This document shows, one piece after another, positions 1-7,615 of a stretch of DNA of 22,843 nucleotides; within the stretch, counting starts at the first letter, position 1; each line of letters begins with the position of its first letter. The position numbers were made by a program, and so were the translations under genes. The notes under the pieces were generated by a model. The model ran no database searches, was not told where the DNA came from, and worked only from the letters and a program-made list of their open reading frames with translations. Origin of the DNA: an uncultured Bacilli bacterium (GTDB lineage: Bacteria > Bacillota_I > Bacilli_A > RF39 > UBA660); NCBI GenBank assembly GCA_934097085.1, contig CAKONK010000016.1, positions 1 through 22,843 of the forward strand, given 5' to 3'.

Positions 1-33
1 TTTTTTTTTTTAAAGTTTTTAATTATAATTTTT

Positions 34-99
<66 letters not shown>

Positions 100-116
100 A
101 TATATATTTAATAAAA

Positions 117-1597
117 TTATAAATGATAATAAGTAATTGCTTTAGATGCCTCGTGTAAAATAGCCTCAATAATCATGTTATCATATTTTAAATCAGCAGA
201 TTTAAACATACCGCAGTAAACTATTGTACCCTTAAACATAATAAGGGTAGTACTTATAATGTAGGAATAATTTCTCTAGAAACAACTTTATCAATATTGT
301 TTCTTAGACCCTTTACCATATAAAGTTTCCCATCTTCAGAAAGAATTTTAGTATAATCTTTATCAAAACCCACTATCATTAAAAAATTGGATTTAACAAA
401 ACTTTTAAAGTCTTTAGTGTCATTTAATATATCATCAGCAAAATCATAAGGATTTTCTTTAATAAACTCATCAATTATATTAGGATTATCAAACATATAA
501 TCAGATATTTCTAAAAGTTTTTCTTGATCTAAATGAAGTTTTCTATATATTTTTTTTAAATCATTAATATTATGTTTTTTGTTTGTATACTCTAAAAGAA
601 CAAAATATATTTCAAAGAATTCATCAGCATCTTCATTAGATAAATGGGCATTTTCTTAAAAATCATTACCCATTTTACTATTTAATTCTTTTCTTTTATG
701 TAAACCATTGATGTATTCATTTGGACTCATACCATATAATGCACAACTTGGGCAAAGGTTAAGACCAGTCGTAATTATATTCATTGCTTTATCATCTGAT
801 AAAAATCTTTCCACTACCGAATAATCATAAAGTACTCTTGCTTCCTCTACATAATCCATTAAGTACGGAATATATTCAATAACAAAGTCATACATTTTTT
901 TTACAGATTTATTGCGAATAGGAAACCCATAATAAAATATATCATGAAGATTATCTTTACTCATTTCTACACTCTCAAGATTCTCATAATTTTTTCTATT
1001 TTCTTCAAGCTCATCAATAATTTCGAAATAAGAATCATAGCAAATATACTTTTCATCATTCTCATTAGTATATATACATGAGTAATATTTGAAAAGTGGA
1101 TTAGAAATATAGTTTCTAAAACTTTCATCAATTTCTTCTTGAGACAGTTTTTTATCTCCTGAAAAATTTAGTTCTTTAAATACATCAAGTGGCATAAAAC
1201 CAAGTAATCTTAATACCCCAACTGCACAAATATAATAATCTGAAAAAGCACCTTTTTTTAAATATAAATTAACTGCCTCCTTTACATTTTGAATTTGTTC
1301 ATCAAATATGCAAAAATTATCTGCATCAAATATAAATTTATTATTAAGTGTTTTAATTTCAAAAAAGTATTTTGAATAATCATCTTCATCTATTTTATTA
1401 TTGAGAATATTATCTAAAAATTTCAATTCTTTTGAGGTACAAATATAATAAAGAAAATCTTTATAAGAATATTGATTTAATATTTCCTCAATCATTTTTT
1501 TGACAGTTACTTTGTCATAACTCTTCGGTTTATCTACAATTTTTGTATAATAGATATAAATAAAATCTTTATCTAAATTTTTATAACTTTCGTACAT
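117..1597 (-). pseudogene. Decayed gene of unknown function, one nonsense codon and one frameshift
   Basis: Three coding pieces in a row look like one ancestral protein of about 490 residues. Piece 1 (1597 to 659) starts at an ATG behind AGGTAGGGGA and encodes 313 residues ending GNDF, then TAA at 656-658. Reading on in the same frame with no further stop gives 54 more residues (starting ENAHLSNEDADEFFEIYF) that run directly into an 80-residue open stretch ending at TAA 254-256. Near 259-263 the frame must shift by one base. The new frame then runs on with protein-like sequence (STTLIMFKGTIVYCGMF...) to TAA at 117-119. No usable start codon follows the first TAA until the ATG at 494-496, so the simple reading is a broken gene. 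A CPSCALYGMSPNEYINGL stretch before the first stop suggests a Cys-containing middle region. I do not recognise a characterised family; the layout loosely recalls SEC-C-type proteins of gut Firmicutes. Piece 1 may still be translated as a truncated protein. Confidence 0.75.
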
Positions 1598-1618
1598 ATT
1601 TCCCCTACCTTCTTTTTT

Positions 1619-1624
1619 ATTATA
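1619..1624 (-). promoter_or_regulatory. -10 box of the decayed gene
   Basis: TATAAT (minus strand) sits about 20 nt upstream of the ATG at 1597, with AGGTAGGGGA as ribosome binding site. No good -35 hexamer is seen at 16-18 bp. Confidence 0.5.
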
Positions 1625-1644
1625 CCATAACTGATTTAGATTAT

Positions 1645-1679
1645 AAATAAAAAATAATTAGAGATTTACCCTAATTATT
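1645..1679 (-). terminator. Terminator of the DUF1015 gene
   Basis: A minus-strand hairpin (AATAATTAG at 1671-1679 pairing with CTAATTATT at 1653-1661) runs into a T-rich tract. It overlaps the stop codon of the DUF1015 gene at 1675-1677. Confidence 0.7.
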
Positions 1680-2931
1680 TAATTTTTCTTGCTTCTAAAT
1701 AGAATCTTTTATCATAACTATGACCCATACTAAATGTTTTTCTAGGAAGAGCACCATCTAATATAACTGTTTTAAATAGATCTTCTTTGGACATAGCATC
1801 AAAAATTATTCCAACATTTCCTTCTTTAGAGCCAAAATCTTTAGTTACATCATCACCATGAATATAATCAATAGTTCCTTTATGAGTAGATAAATAGTCA
1901 TCTAAGAACATTTGAATAGAACCTACAGCAATATTTGATTTTGGATTTTCAATATAAAGGACTTTATCCATATCTTTAGTAATAAGTTCAAACTTTTGTC
2001 CTTTACCTTCTTCATTAATATTATAATATTCATATAAATTTTTGATTAAATCGGAGGCATCAGTATCAAATATTACTCTATGAATTGCTTCAAATTCAAG
2101 AGCACTACTATGAAGATTTACAAGTTCTACTAAAGCATATCTTGCAGGGTTTTCTAAAGCAGCATCACCCATAGCTTCTTTTAGTTTTTCATAACAAGCC
2201 TTTGCGGTAGCAAGTGAATGATTTCCATCGCCCATAGCAAATAAAAGGACACCTTTATCAGTAACATCATATTTACTTTCAAAATAATCTTTATCTGCTA
2301 AAGCCTCTAAACCTAAAATAATTTCATTTTGAATACTTTCATTAAGTTTATAGCCTTTAATATGTCCACCATTTTGCATTAAATCAAAATCATATACTAC
2401 ATCCTTTGTAGTAACTTTACTCTTTAAACTCTCAATGATATTTTTCTTTTCATCATCAATTAAAATCATAATATGTGGAAGCTCTAAAGAAGCATTTTCT
2501 CTAACCTTCATTCTCGGAGGTATTCTTTCTATTACAGTTTTTTCTGTAGCTCTAATAAGTGTTTGTGAACCTTTTTCATAAGAATAATCCTCAAGGTCAA
2601 CAATACCCATTATACCCTCTCTTACTTTTCCATCACTTTGAGTTCTTTCAAGATAAATCATTGAATTGTCAAGTTTTGTGAATATATCTTCATTTAGATA
2701 CTTTGTCATTGTTTCATTAATTTTTTTAATTCTTTCCTCAACATTGGCATCATTTAAATAAATTTCTGGTAGTGTTATTCTAAGTGTTGAAGGTGCATCT
2801 CCAACTATGCTTTCAACCTCTTCCCAATATTTTGGTTCTGATGTATATTGATCACATGCAACAACACTCCATTTATGCATATCAACGTTTTTTGGAATTA
2901 AAATATTTCCTGCCTTAAAAGGTACTTTCAT
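1675..2931 (-). CDS. DUF1015 family protein
   Basis: A 418-residue protein of the DUF1015 (COG4198) family, which has no firmly assigned role. The start MKVPFKAGNILIPK is preferred over an ATG 48 nt upstream because AGGAG lies 8 nt before it and the extra 16 residues are hydrophobic and unlike the family. Visible family features are the N-terminal WSVVACDQYTSEPKYW block, ITLPEIYL, MKVRENASLELPHI and the central GDGNHSLATAK motif. This GDGNH motif resembles the DG(N/H)H-type motif of ParB-like nucleotide-binding folds such as the free serine kinase SerK. A kinase-like activity is therefore a possibility, but that is inference from motif shape only. The gene has its own promoter just upstream and its own terminator, so it is probably transcribed alone. 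Length is normal for the family and there are no disruptions. Confidence 0.9.
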   Translation of the reverse strand: MKVPFKAGNILIPKNVDMHKWSVVACDQYTSEPKYWEEVESIVGDAPSTLRITLPEIYLNDANVEERIKKINETMTKYLNEDIFTKLDNSMIYLERTQSDGKVREGIMGIVDLEDYSYEKGSQTLIRATEKTVIERIPPRMKVRENASLELPHIMILIDDEKKNIIESLKSKVTTKDVVYDFDLMQNGGHIKGYKLNESIQNEIILGLEALADKDYFESKYDVTDKGVLLFAMGDGNHSLATAKACYEKLKEAMGDAALENPARYALVELVNLHSSALEFEAIHRVIFDTDASDLIKNLYEYYNINEEGKGQKFELITKDMDKVLYIENPKSNIAVGSIQMFLDDYLSTHKGTIDYIHGDDVTKDFGSKEGNVGIIFDAMSKEDLFKTVILDGALPRKTFSMGHSYDKRFYLEARKIK

Positions 2932-2951
2932 TTTCTCATCTCCTACTAAAT

Positions 2952-2979
2952 AGTATAACACATCAAAATAAAAAAACAA
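2952..2979 (-). promoter_or_regulatory. Promoter of the DUF1015 gene
   Basis: A -35 TTGTTT (2974-2979), 16-bp spacer and -10 TATACT (2952-2957) lie just downstream of the spoVIF-like stop codon at 2987. The start codon is at 2931. Confidence 0.6.
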
Positions 2980-2986
2980 AATATTT

Positions 2987-3223
2987 TTAAAACATTTTGT
3001 CTACATTTTTAGGAACTTTATCACTAACTATTTTATCAATTATTTTCTTCCTTTTTTCATCACTTACTGGTTTACCAGTTAAACTTGATAAAGTATCAAT
3101 TACTTCATTTAAGGTTTTTTCATCTTTCATATTTCCATTGGAAAGTTTTTTTGCAAGATCAATTATAGTATCCTTATCAACATTCGTTTTGCTCTTTACT
3201 TTTCCCCAAAATTTATTATCCAA
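2987..3223 (-). CDS. Stage VI sporulation protein F (SpoVIF)-like protein
   Basis: A small, charged, soluble protein of 78 residues. The pattern (DNKFWGKVKSKTNVDKDTI near the start, KDEKTLNEVIDTLSSLTGKPVS in the middle, then KIVSDKVPKNVDKMF at the end) matches the SpoVIF (YjcC) family. In B. subtilis SpoVIF acts in the mother cell late in sporulation and is needed for proper spore coat assembly. The start is taken as TTG at 3221-3223: AGGTGAT lies 6-7 nt before it, and family members begin M-D-N. A GTG at 3230-3232 overlaps that ribosome binding site and is less likely. The gene sits between the AAA+/DUF4143 gene and the DUF1015 gene, separated from both by a terminator or promoter. The assignment comes from remembered family sequence, not a search. 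Confidence 0.75.
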   Translation of the reverse strand: MDNKFWGKVKSKTNVDKDTIIDLAKKLSNGNMKDEKTLNEVIDTLSSLTGKPVSDEKRKKIIDKIVSDKVPKNVDKMF

Positions 3224-3267
3224 CTTAATCACCTAATATATTTTATGTTTCATTTTATAAAATGTTT

Positions 3268-3293
3268 AAAAAAGAAAGCATTTTCTTGCTTCC
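3268..3293 (-). terminator. Terminator after the AAA+/DUF4143 gene
   Basis: Minus-strand stem GGAAGC (3288-3293) and GCTTTC (3274-3279) with an 8-nt loop, followed by TTTTTT. It lies about 80 nt beyond the ATPase stop codon. The remaining intergenic sequence (3294-3373) holds nothing I can identify. Confidence 0.65.
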
Positions 3294-3373
3294 TTAGTTA
3301 TTTTCTTTAATAATTGGCTATTCATAACTTGCATAATTAACGGTTTAAGATATAAAAGTTGTCAAGATAATAA

Positions 3374-4723
3374 TCAAAGTAAAGGTGTCATATATATGGG
3401 TAAGTATACAATATCATTTTTAACCATATAATTGCCTGTATGAATTATGTATGATGTATCTAGCATACTTGTATATTTATTATAGAGTTTATTAAGTGAA
3501 ACAGTTGTATAATTTTTGCCTGATTTTACCTCTATTGCAGATATATTATGCTTCTTAGTAACCTTACTTTTGGAAATCAAAAAGTCTATTTCCATCCTAT
3601 CATCGGCTTCATTTGAATTATTTGAATAAAAATATAACCTATGGCCATTTGTTACTAACATTTGAGAAACAACATTTTCAATTAGCATTCCTGCATTAAA
3701 TTCTAATTTATCAAATAAAATATTTTTATAAACCTCTTCTTTGCTTATAGAGTTATCATTAAACGCAAGAGTAATAAGTAAACCAGTATCAGCCATATAA
3801 CACTTATAAGAACTACTATCCTCATTTAGTCTTAATCCTACTGAAGGTTCAGTACTTTTATAAGCCATATTAACTATCATCGCATCATTTAGCCATAAAA
3901 AAGCATCACCATAATCTCTGTTTTTTGCATCTTTATTAAGCGATGTAATATTAAATTTCTTTTCATGTTTTGATAATTGACCAGGTATATTATCAAATAT
4001 TTCCTCTACTTTTAAAGAGTATTTCCCAGAATGTTTCTTTATATCATCTCTATACAAATTCAATATATCTTGTTTAATTTCATCAACTCTATTAAAATCA
4101 TTAGAAAGTAAAAATTCCTGTATAACCTGTGGCATACCTCCAACTATCATATACTTTCTAAAATAATCCATTGCCTTCCTATGAATTATATTATCTATAC
4201 TTTTCTTTTCATCAAAACACTTTTTTATTACATCCATCAAATTTTCATTGCCAAGTGCCCATAAAAATTCTTCAAAATCAAATGGATAAAGTTTTAGATG
4301 TCTTTCTTCAGAGGGAATTAATATATCTTGAACATTCTCTTTTATCGATACTAATGACCCTGTTTCTATATAATCATATCTACCATCCTCAACTAAATAT
4401 TTAATTGCAGACCTTGCCCTAGGAAAAAGTTGTACCTCATCAAAAATTATTACACTTTGTCTCTCATATAATTTAATATTATAATAATTCGTTAAATACA
4501 TAAAAAAATCTTCCAAATTATCTAAATAATTATTAAACAAGTTTTTAATTTCATCAGGTACCTTATTAAAGTCAATCAGAATATAACTTCTATAGTTTTT
4601 TTCAGCAAATTCTTTAGCAATATAGCTTTTTCCTACTCTTCTTGCCCCATCAATTAAAAGTGCAGTTTTTCCATTGGAATTATTCTTCCAATCAAGCATT
4701 TTATCATAGATTTTTCTTCTCAT
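3374..4723 (-). CDS. AAA+ ATPase with C-terminal DUF4143 domain
   Basis: A 449-residue ATPase of the AAA_14/DUF4143 type, widespread in gut Firmicutes, Bacteroidetes and archaea and without a settled role. Walker A is GARRVGKSY (residues 26-34) and Walker B is VIIFDEVQ (91-98), giving the N-terminal P-loop half. The C-terminal part carries a nuclease-like core (MEIDFLISK, then AIEVKSGKNY near residue 400) typical of DUF4143 and related PD-(D/E)XK-like folds. No membrane segment is seen. The start ATG has AGGAG 8 nt upstream. The gene is monocistronic, with a sigma-A promoter embedded in repeated TTGGTGTA boxes at exact spacing. This suggests tight control by a DNA-binding protein, possibly itself, although no helix-turn-helix is obvious in the protein. 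Such genes often move between genomes, but base composition here matches the neighbours. Confidence 0.9.
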   Translation of the reverse strand: MRRKIYDKMLDWKNNSNGKTALLIDGARRVGKSYIAKEFAEKNYRSYILIDFNKVPDEIKNLFNNYLDNLEDFFMYLTNYYNIKLYERQSVIIFDEVQLFPRARSAIKYLVEDGRYDYIETGSLVSIKENVQDILIPSEERHLKLYPFDFEEFLWALGNENLMDVIKKCFDEKKSIDNIIHRKAMDYFRKYMIVGGMPQVIQEFLLSNDFNRVDEIKQDILNLYRDDIKKHSGKYSLKVEEIFDNIPGQLSKHEKKFNITSLNKDAKNRDYGDAFLWLNDAMIVNMAYKSTEPSVGLRLNEDSSSYKCYMADTGLLITLAFNDNSISKEEVYKNILFDKLEFNAGMLIENVVSQMLVTNGHRLYFYSNNSNEADDRMEIDFLISKSKVTKKHNISAIEVKSGKNYTTVSLNKLYNKYTSMLDTSYIIHTGNYMVKNDIVYLPIYMTPLL

Positions 4724-4744
4724 ATAATTTCTCCTATACTAGTG

Positions 4745-4773
4745 ATTATACACTATTTTGGTGTAAAAATCAA
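4745..4773 (-). promoter_or_regulatory. Promoter of the AAA+/DUF4143 gene
   Basis: -35 TTGATT (4768-4773), a 17-bp spacer and a perfect -10 TATAAT (4745-4750). The spacer is occupied by one TACACCAA box, so a protein bound there would block RNA polymerase. Confidence 0.8.
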
Positions 4774-4866
4774 TATTTTACACCAAATTTAGATTTTTGA
4801 AATATTGTTTTTACACCAATTTGAGATTTTTAAAGCATCATTTTTACACCAAATCAAGATTTTTTT
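4756..4866 (-). repeat. Iteron-like operator array of TTGGTGTA boxes, 33-bp period
   Basis: On the plus strand three direct copies of a roughly 24-bp unit, TTTTTACACCAAATTTAGAT and variants, have their TACACCAA cores starting at 4779, 4812 and 4845, exactly 33 bp apart. A fourth core in opposite orientation (TTGGTGTA, 4758-4765) makes a near-perfect palindrome with the first (TGGTGTAAAA ... TTTTACACCA) across the -35 region. The array fills the space between the tig terminator and the ATPase promoter. Three helical turns per repeat would place bound proteins on about the same DNA face. It is most likely an operator or cooperative binding site. Confidence 0.8.
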
Positions 4867-4867
4867 A

Positions 4868-4897
4868 AATAAAAAGGCAGAAATTAATCTGCCTTTT
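4868..4897 (-). terminator. Terminator of tig
   Basis: Strong minus-strand hairpin AAAAGGCAGA (4888-4897) with TCTGCCTTTT (4872-4881) and a 6-nt loop, followed by a T run. It lies 11 nt past the trigger factor stop codon. Confidence 0.85.
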
Positions 4898-4908
4898 AAG
4901 TTAATATA

Positions 4909-6156
4909 CTAGTTATTTTCTTTAATAATTTCTAATGCTTTATGCATTGTCATATCATATTTAACTACATCAATAGTTCCGTATGCTTTAATTAATTCAT
5001 CAACTGTAATACCATAGTTTTCAGCCATTTCTTTTGCTTTAGCATCAACTTCCTCTTTAGTAAAGTCAATATTTTCTTTTTTAGCAACTTCTTCGATTAA
5101 ATAACGACATTTAACTCTCTTTGTAGCTTCACCTTCCATTTTCTTATGAAGACCTTCTTCAGTATCACCAGTAAGTTCAAAATATTTATTCATATCTAAA
5201 CCTTGCATTTTAAGTTGTCTTTCATATTCATGGATCATTCTATGAATTTCATCATCAACGATTTCTTCGTTAAGTTCAATTTTCATATTTTCCATTGCTT
5301 TATCTAAAACTTTGTCTAAATGAACATCATCAAGTTTAGCTTGTTCTTCTTTTTGAAGTTCCTCTTTTACTTTATTTTCTAATTCCTCTTTAGTTTTGAT
5401 ATCTTCATATCCTAAATCTTTAAAGAATTCTTCATTAATTTCTGGTAAAACTCTTACTTTTACTTCATTAACTTTTACTTCGAATACTACATCTTTTCCT
5501 TTAAGGTTTTCTACATAATCCTCAGGGAATTTAAGATTTAAAGTAACGATGTCACCAGTCTTATGTCCAACTAAACCTTCTTCAAAACCTGGAATAAATG
5601 AATGAGTTCCAATTTCAAGTGAATAGTTTTCAGCACTTCCACCTTCTAAAGCCTCTCCATCAACAGTTCCTTTAAAATCAATAACAGCAGTATTGCCTTC
5701 TTCAATAATACCATCTTCTTTAACTATTAAATCAGCAAATTTATCTTGCATTTTTTTAATTTCTTCATCAATTTCTTTTTTAGTTACTTTAGCTTCTTCT
5801 TTTTTTATTCCTAAATTTTTATAATCTCCTAAAGTAATTTCTGGTTTAGTTATAATAGTAAATTTAAACTCAATTTCTTTTTCAGAAATATTTTTAATAT
5901 CTACTTTTGGTTCAATAACTGGATTAATATCTTTATTATCCTCTAAAGCTTTTTTATAACCAATTCCTACAGCTTCATCAACGGCATCCATATAAAGACT
6001 TTCAATACCAAATTTTTTGATAAATACTTCTTTTGGACAAGCTCCCTTTCTAAAACCATCTACTTTAGTTTCTTTAACTTTTTTCTTAAATGCATCATCT
6101 AAGCATTTATCCCATTCAGTAGTTAATTTAATTTCAATTTCATGTACATTTTTCAT
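4909..6156 (-). CDS. tig: Trigger factor, ribosome-associated chaperone and peptidyl-prolyl isomerase
   Basis: A 415-residue protein matching trigger factor along its whole length. The ribosome-docking signature GFRKGACP is at residues 34-41 of the N-terminal domain. An FKBP-like isomerase domain lies at about 148-235 (VIDFKGTVDGEALEGG, FIPGFEEGLVGHKTGD, LKFPEDY). The helical C-terminal chaperone domain follows (MIHEYERQLKMQGLDMNKYF). The protein binds near the ribosome exit tunnel through L23 and shields nascent chains. The start has AAGGAGAG upstream and a good sigma-A promoter, and the gene ends in a strong terminator, so it is a single-gene transcript. Length is close to the usual 420-430 residues. 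No anomalies seen. Confidence 0.97.
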   Translation of the reverse strand: MKNVHEIEIKLTTEWDKCLDDAFKKKVKETKVDGFRKGACPKEVFIKKFGIESLYMDAVDEAVGIGYKKALEDNKDINPVIEPKVDIKNISEKEIEFKFTIITKPEITLGDYKNLGIKKEEAKVTKKEIDEEIKKMQDKFADLIVKEDGIIEEGNTAVIDFKGTVDGEALEGGSAENYSLEIGTHSFIPGFEEGLVGHKTGDIVTLNLKFPEDYVENLKGKDVVFEVKVNEVKVRVLPEINEEFFKDLGYEDIKTKEELENKVKEELQKEEQAKLDDVHLDKVLDKAMENMKIELNEEIVDDEIHRMIHEYERQLKMQGLDMNKYFELTGDTEEGLHKKMEGEATKRVKCRYLIEEVAKKENIDFTKEEVDAKAKEMAENYGITVDELIKAYGTIDVVKYDMTMHKALEIIKENN

Positions 6157-6184
6157 TTATAATTCTCTCCTTTTTTCTTTTCAT

Positions 6185-6213
6185 ATTATATAATAAATAA
6201 TTGATTTTTACAA
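6185..6213 (-). promoter_or_regulatory. Promoter of tig
   Basis: -35 TTGTAA (6208-6213), 17-bp spacer, -10 TATAAT (6185-6190); the tig start is about 28 nt downstream of the -10, behind AAGGAGAG. Confidence 0.8.
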
Positions 6214-6221
6214 GAACAATC

Positions 6222-7073
6222 TCATTTTCGTGGCATATTTTTAAGATATTCACTTTTTACATAATCATCAGTTATATGTGTATATATTTCTGTCGAAGAT
6301 AACGATGCATGGCCTAAAAGTTCCTGGACACTTTTTAAGGGACATCCATTTGAAAGCATATGTGTAGCAAAAGTATGTCTAAATGTATGCGGTGAAACAT
6401 GGACTTTCAAACATGCTTTATCTATTACATTTTTTATTATGAGTTCAATTCCTCTTATAGATATTTCTTTACCTTTATTATTAAGGACTAAGTAGTCACT
6501 ATTAAAACCCCTGTTTTCTAAATATTTATTTATAGCTATAAATGAATGATTATTAAAAAATACAATTCTTTCTTTACTACCTTTTCCCATTACTTTAATA
6601 CTTTTATCGCTAAAATTTATATCATTTATTTTAATATTTTTAAGTTCACTAACTCTTATACCAGTTGCATATAAAAGTTCAATAATCATTTTATTTCTAA
6701 TTGATAAAGTGTCTGTCTCTTCAATTGAATCAATAACTTTTCTAATATCTTCATAACTTAAAAAAGTTGGTAATTTTTTTTCTAATTTAGGATTACTAAT
6801 TAATTTAAAATAATTTATTTTAATCATTTTATTATCTAATAAATAATTATAAAAGCATCTCAATGAACTTAAAACAGCACTAATACTTTTATTAGATAAA
6901 TTATCTATTTTCTTTAAATAATCTATTATTATATCCTTATTAATATTTAAATAATCTATTTTATTTTCTTCACAATAAAAAAGAAATTCTTTTACATGAA
7001 TTATATACTCTTTTATTGTATAGTTTGAATAATTAAGTTCATATTTTAAATACTCTTCATATTTTTCTATCAT
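6222..7073 (-). CDS. Tyrosine recombinase of the XerC/XerD family
   Basis: A 283-residue site-specific recombinase. The N-terminal SAM-like DNA-binding domain covers about residues 1-90 and the catalytic domain the rest. The full tyrosine-recombinase active site is visible: R140 (ATGIRVSEL), K164 (GKGSKER), H229 and R232 (HTFRHTFATHM), H255 (LGHASL) and the nucleophile Y264 (EIYTH). Compact length and lack of an arm-binding domain fit the chromosomal Xer proteins that resolve chromosome dimers, rather than a phage integrase. Which of XerC, XerD or XerH it equals cannot be told from this sequence. The start has GGA spacing and a clear promoter. It is flanked by tig and by the decayed fragment upstream, with no att-like repeats seen, so it does not obviously serve a local mobile element. 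Confidence 0.9.
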   Translation of the reverse strand: MIEKYEEYLKYELNYSNYTIKEYIIHVKEFLFYCEENKIDYLNINKDIIIDYLKKIDNLSNKSISAVLSSLRCFYNYLLDNKMIKINYFKLISNPKLEKKLPTFLSYEDIRKVIDSIEETDTLSIRNKMIIELLYATGIRVSELKNIKINDINFSDKSIKVMGKGSKERIVFFNNHSFIAINKYLENRGFNSDYLVLNNKGKEISIRGIELIIKNVIDKACLKVHVSPHTFRHTFATHMLSNGCPLKSVQELLGHASLSSTEIYTHITDDYVKSEYLKNMPRK

Positions 7074-7093
7074 ATCTTATCCTTTACAACTAT

Positions 7094-7122
7094 ATTATAT
7101 AAAATATAATGATTTATTGCAA
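7094..7122 (-). promoter_or_regulatory. Promoter of the xer gene
   Basis: -35 TTGCAA (7117-7122), 17-bp spacer, -10 TATAAT (7094-7099), about 20 nt before the start codon at 7073. Confidence 0.75.
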
Positions 7123-7254
7123 TTGGTTTGCAAAATGGCATTAATTCAAAAAGATATACTAAACAAAATCCAATAAATACCGTTTAACTTGCCTTGTAAT
7201 TCACCATTTTTCTTCCAATTCATCAATTAATTTGTCGAATTTTGTTCAATAAAT

Positions 7255-7277
7255 TAAAAAACTGCATTTTATTGCAG
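7255..7277 (-). terminator. Terminator after the 66-codon gene fragment
   Basis: Minus-strand stem CTGCA/TGCAG (7273-7277 and 7262-7266) with a 6-nt loop, then TTTTTT. It lies directly after the stop codon at 7282. Confidence 0.7.
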
Positions 7278-7281
7278 ATTT

Positions 7282-7550
7282 TTAAAATAATTTAAATTTC
7301 TTACATAAATTATCAAAATCTCTTTCATTTATTTGTCCCCATAATTTATCTTGTTTAGCAGTAGATAGTAGTGCATCAGACCAAGCATCATATTCTACAT
7401 ATGAGCCATTATTATAATATAAATCTTCAAGTAAATCAATTATATATTTCATATTCTTTGGAATATCAAATTCTAACTTCATATCATAATTAAGATACTT
7501 TCTATCTTTCCAATAATCTTTTTTTCATAATAACCTTTCAAAAATTTTGT
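7282..7550 (-). pseudogene. Truncated and frameshifted gene fragment, function unknown
   Basis: An open 66-codon stretch (ATG at 7480-7482, stop at 7282-7284) encodes an acidic, Trp/Tyr-containing protein, MKLEFDIPKNMKYIIDLLE..., that I cannot assign to a family. Its ATG has no ribosome binding site. Protein-like sequence continues upstream in frame as KKDYWKDRKYLNYD back to a TGA at the A7 run 7519-7525. Adding one A there joins it to DNLTKFLKGYYEKK read in another frame, up to the GC-rich boundary near 7560. So this looks like the C-terminal part of a larger gene that lost one A in a homopolymer and lost its 5' end where the GC-rich cassette-like tail begins. A terminator follows directly. 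If the A7 run is a sequencing error, the fragment would still lack a proper 5' end. Confidence 0.55.
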
Positions 7551-7552
7551 TA

Positions 7553-7615
7553 AATTATCAAAATCGGCAATGCGGGGCGGATACTGCAGCCACGCACATT
7601 ACCATAGTCCTTCCC
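7553..7615 (-). other. Second cassette-like tail, in frame after the stop of the 530-residue gene
   Basis: Directly after the TAA at 7616-7618, in the same frame, 21 sense codons run to TAA at 7550-7552 and include GNVRGCSIRPALPI. This closely resembles the VRPxL ends of C-type-lectin-like variable regions. The stretch is about 54% GC against roughly 25-30% in the surroundings. It has no start codon or ribosome binding site of its own, so it is not a separate gene. It may be a duplicated or displaced 3' cassette end, or a template or homing remnant. Confidence 0.5.

Noticed and set aside
656..658. Stop-codon reassignment or selenocysteine-type recoding
   Set aside because: The codon is TAA, used as the normal stop in most genes of the window, and a second, independent frameshift lies downstream, so decay is simpler.
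2997..3236. Open frame on the plus strand opposite the SpoVIF-like gene
   Set aside because: Low-complexity hydrophobic translation with no ribosome binding site, antisense to a recognised gene.
3230..3265. A sigma-K-like promoter (AC, 16 bp, CATAAAATA) before the SpoVIF-like gene
   Set aside because: The match is tempting because spoVIF is sigma-K controlled in B. subtilis. The predicted transcript start (about 3232) would fall inside the ribosome binding site, and such short motifs arise often in AT-rich DNA.
3294..3373. A 22-codon minus-strand frame running into the terminator (ATG near 3335)
   Set aside because: No ribosome binding site and its last codons are the terminator hairpin.
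4756..4866. CRISPR array
   Set aside because: Only three direct units, spacers of about 9-10 bp, AT-rich and tied to a promoter; this fits an operator, not a CRISPR.
6222..7073. Xer-type recombinase as integrase of a local mobile element
   Set aside because: No att-like direct repeats, tRNA or phage genes nearby, and its size fits a chromosomal Xer protein.
7140..7255. A short minus-strand coding tail (FDKLIDELEEKW then TGA) and a 25-codon ATG frame
   Set aside because: Neither has a ribosome binding site or recognisable relatives. The tail could be a gene remnant but is too short to support.
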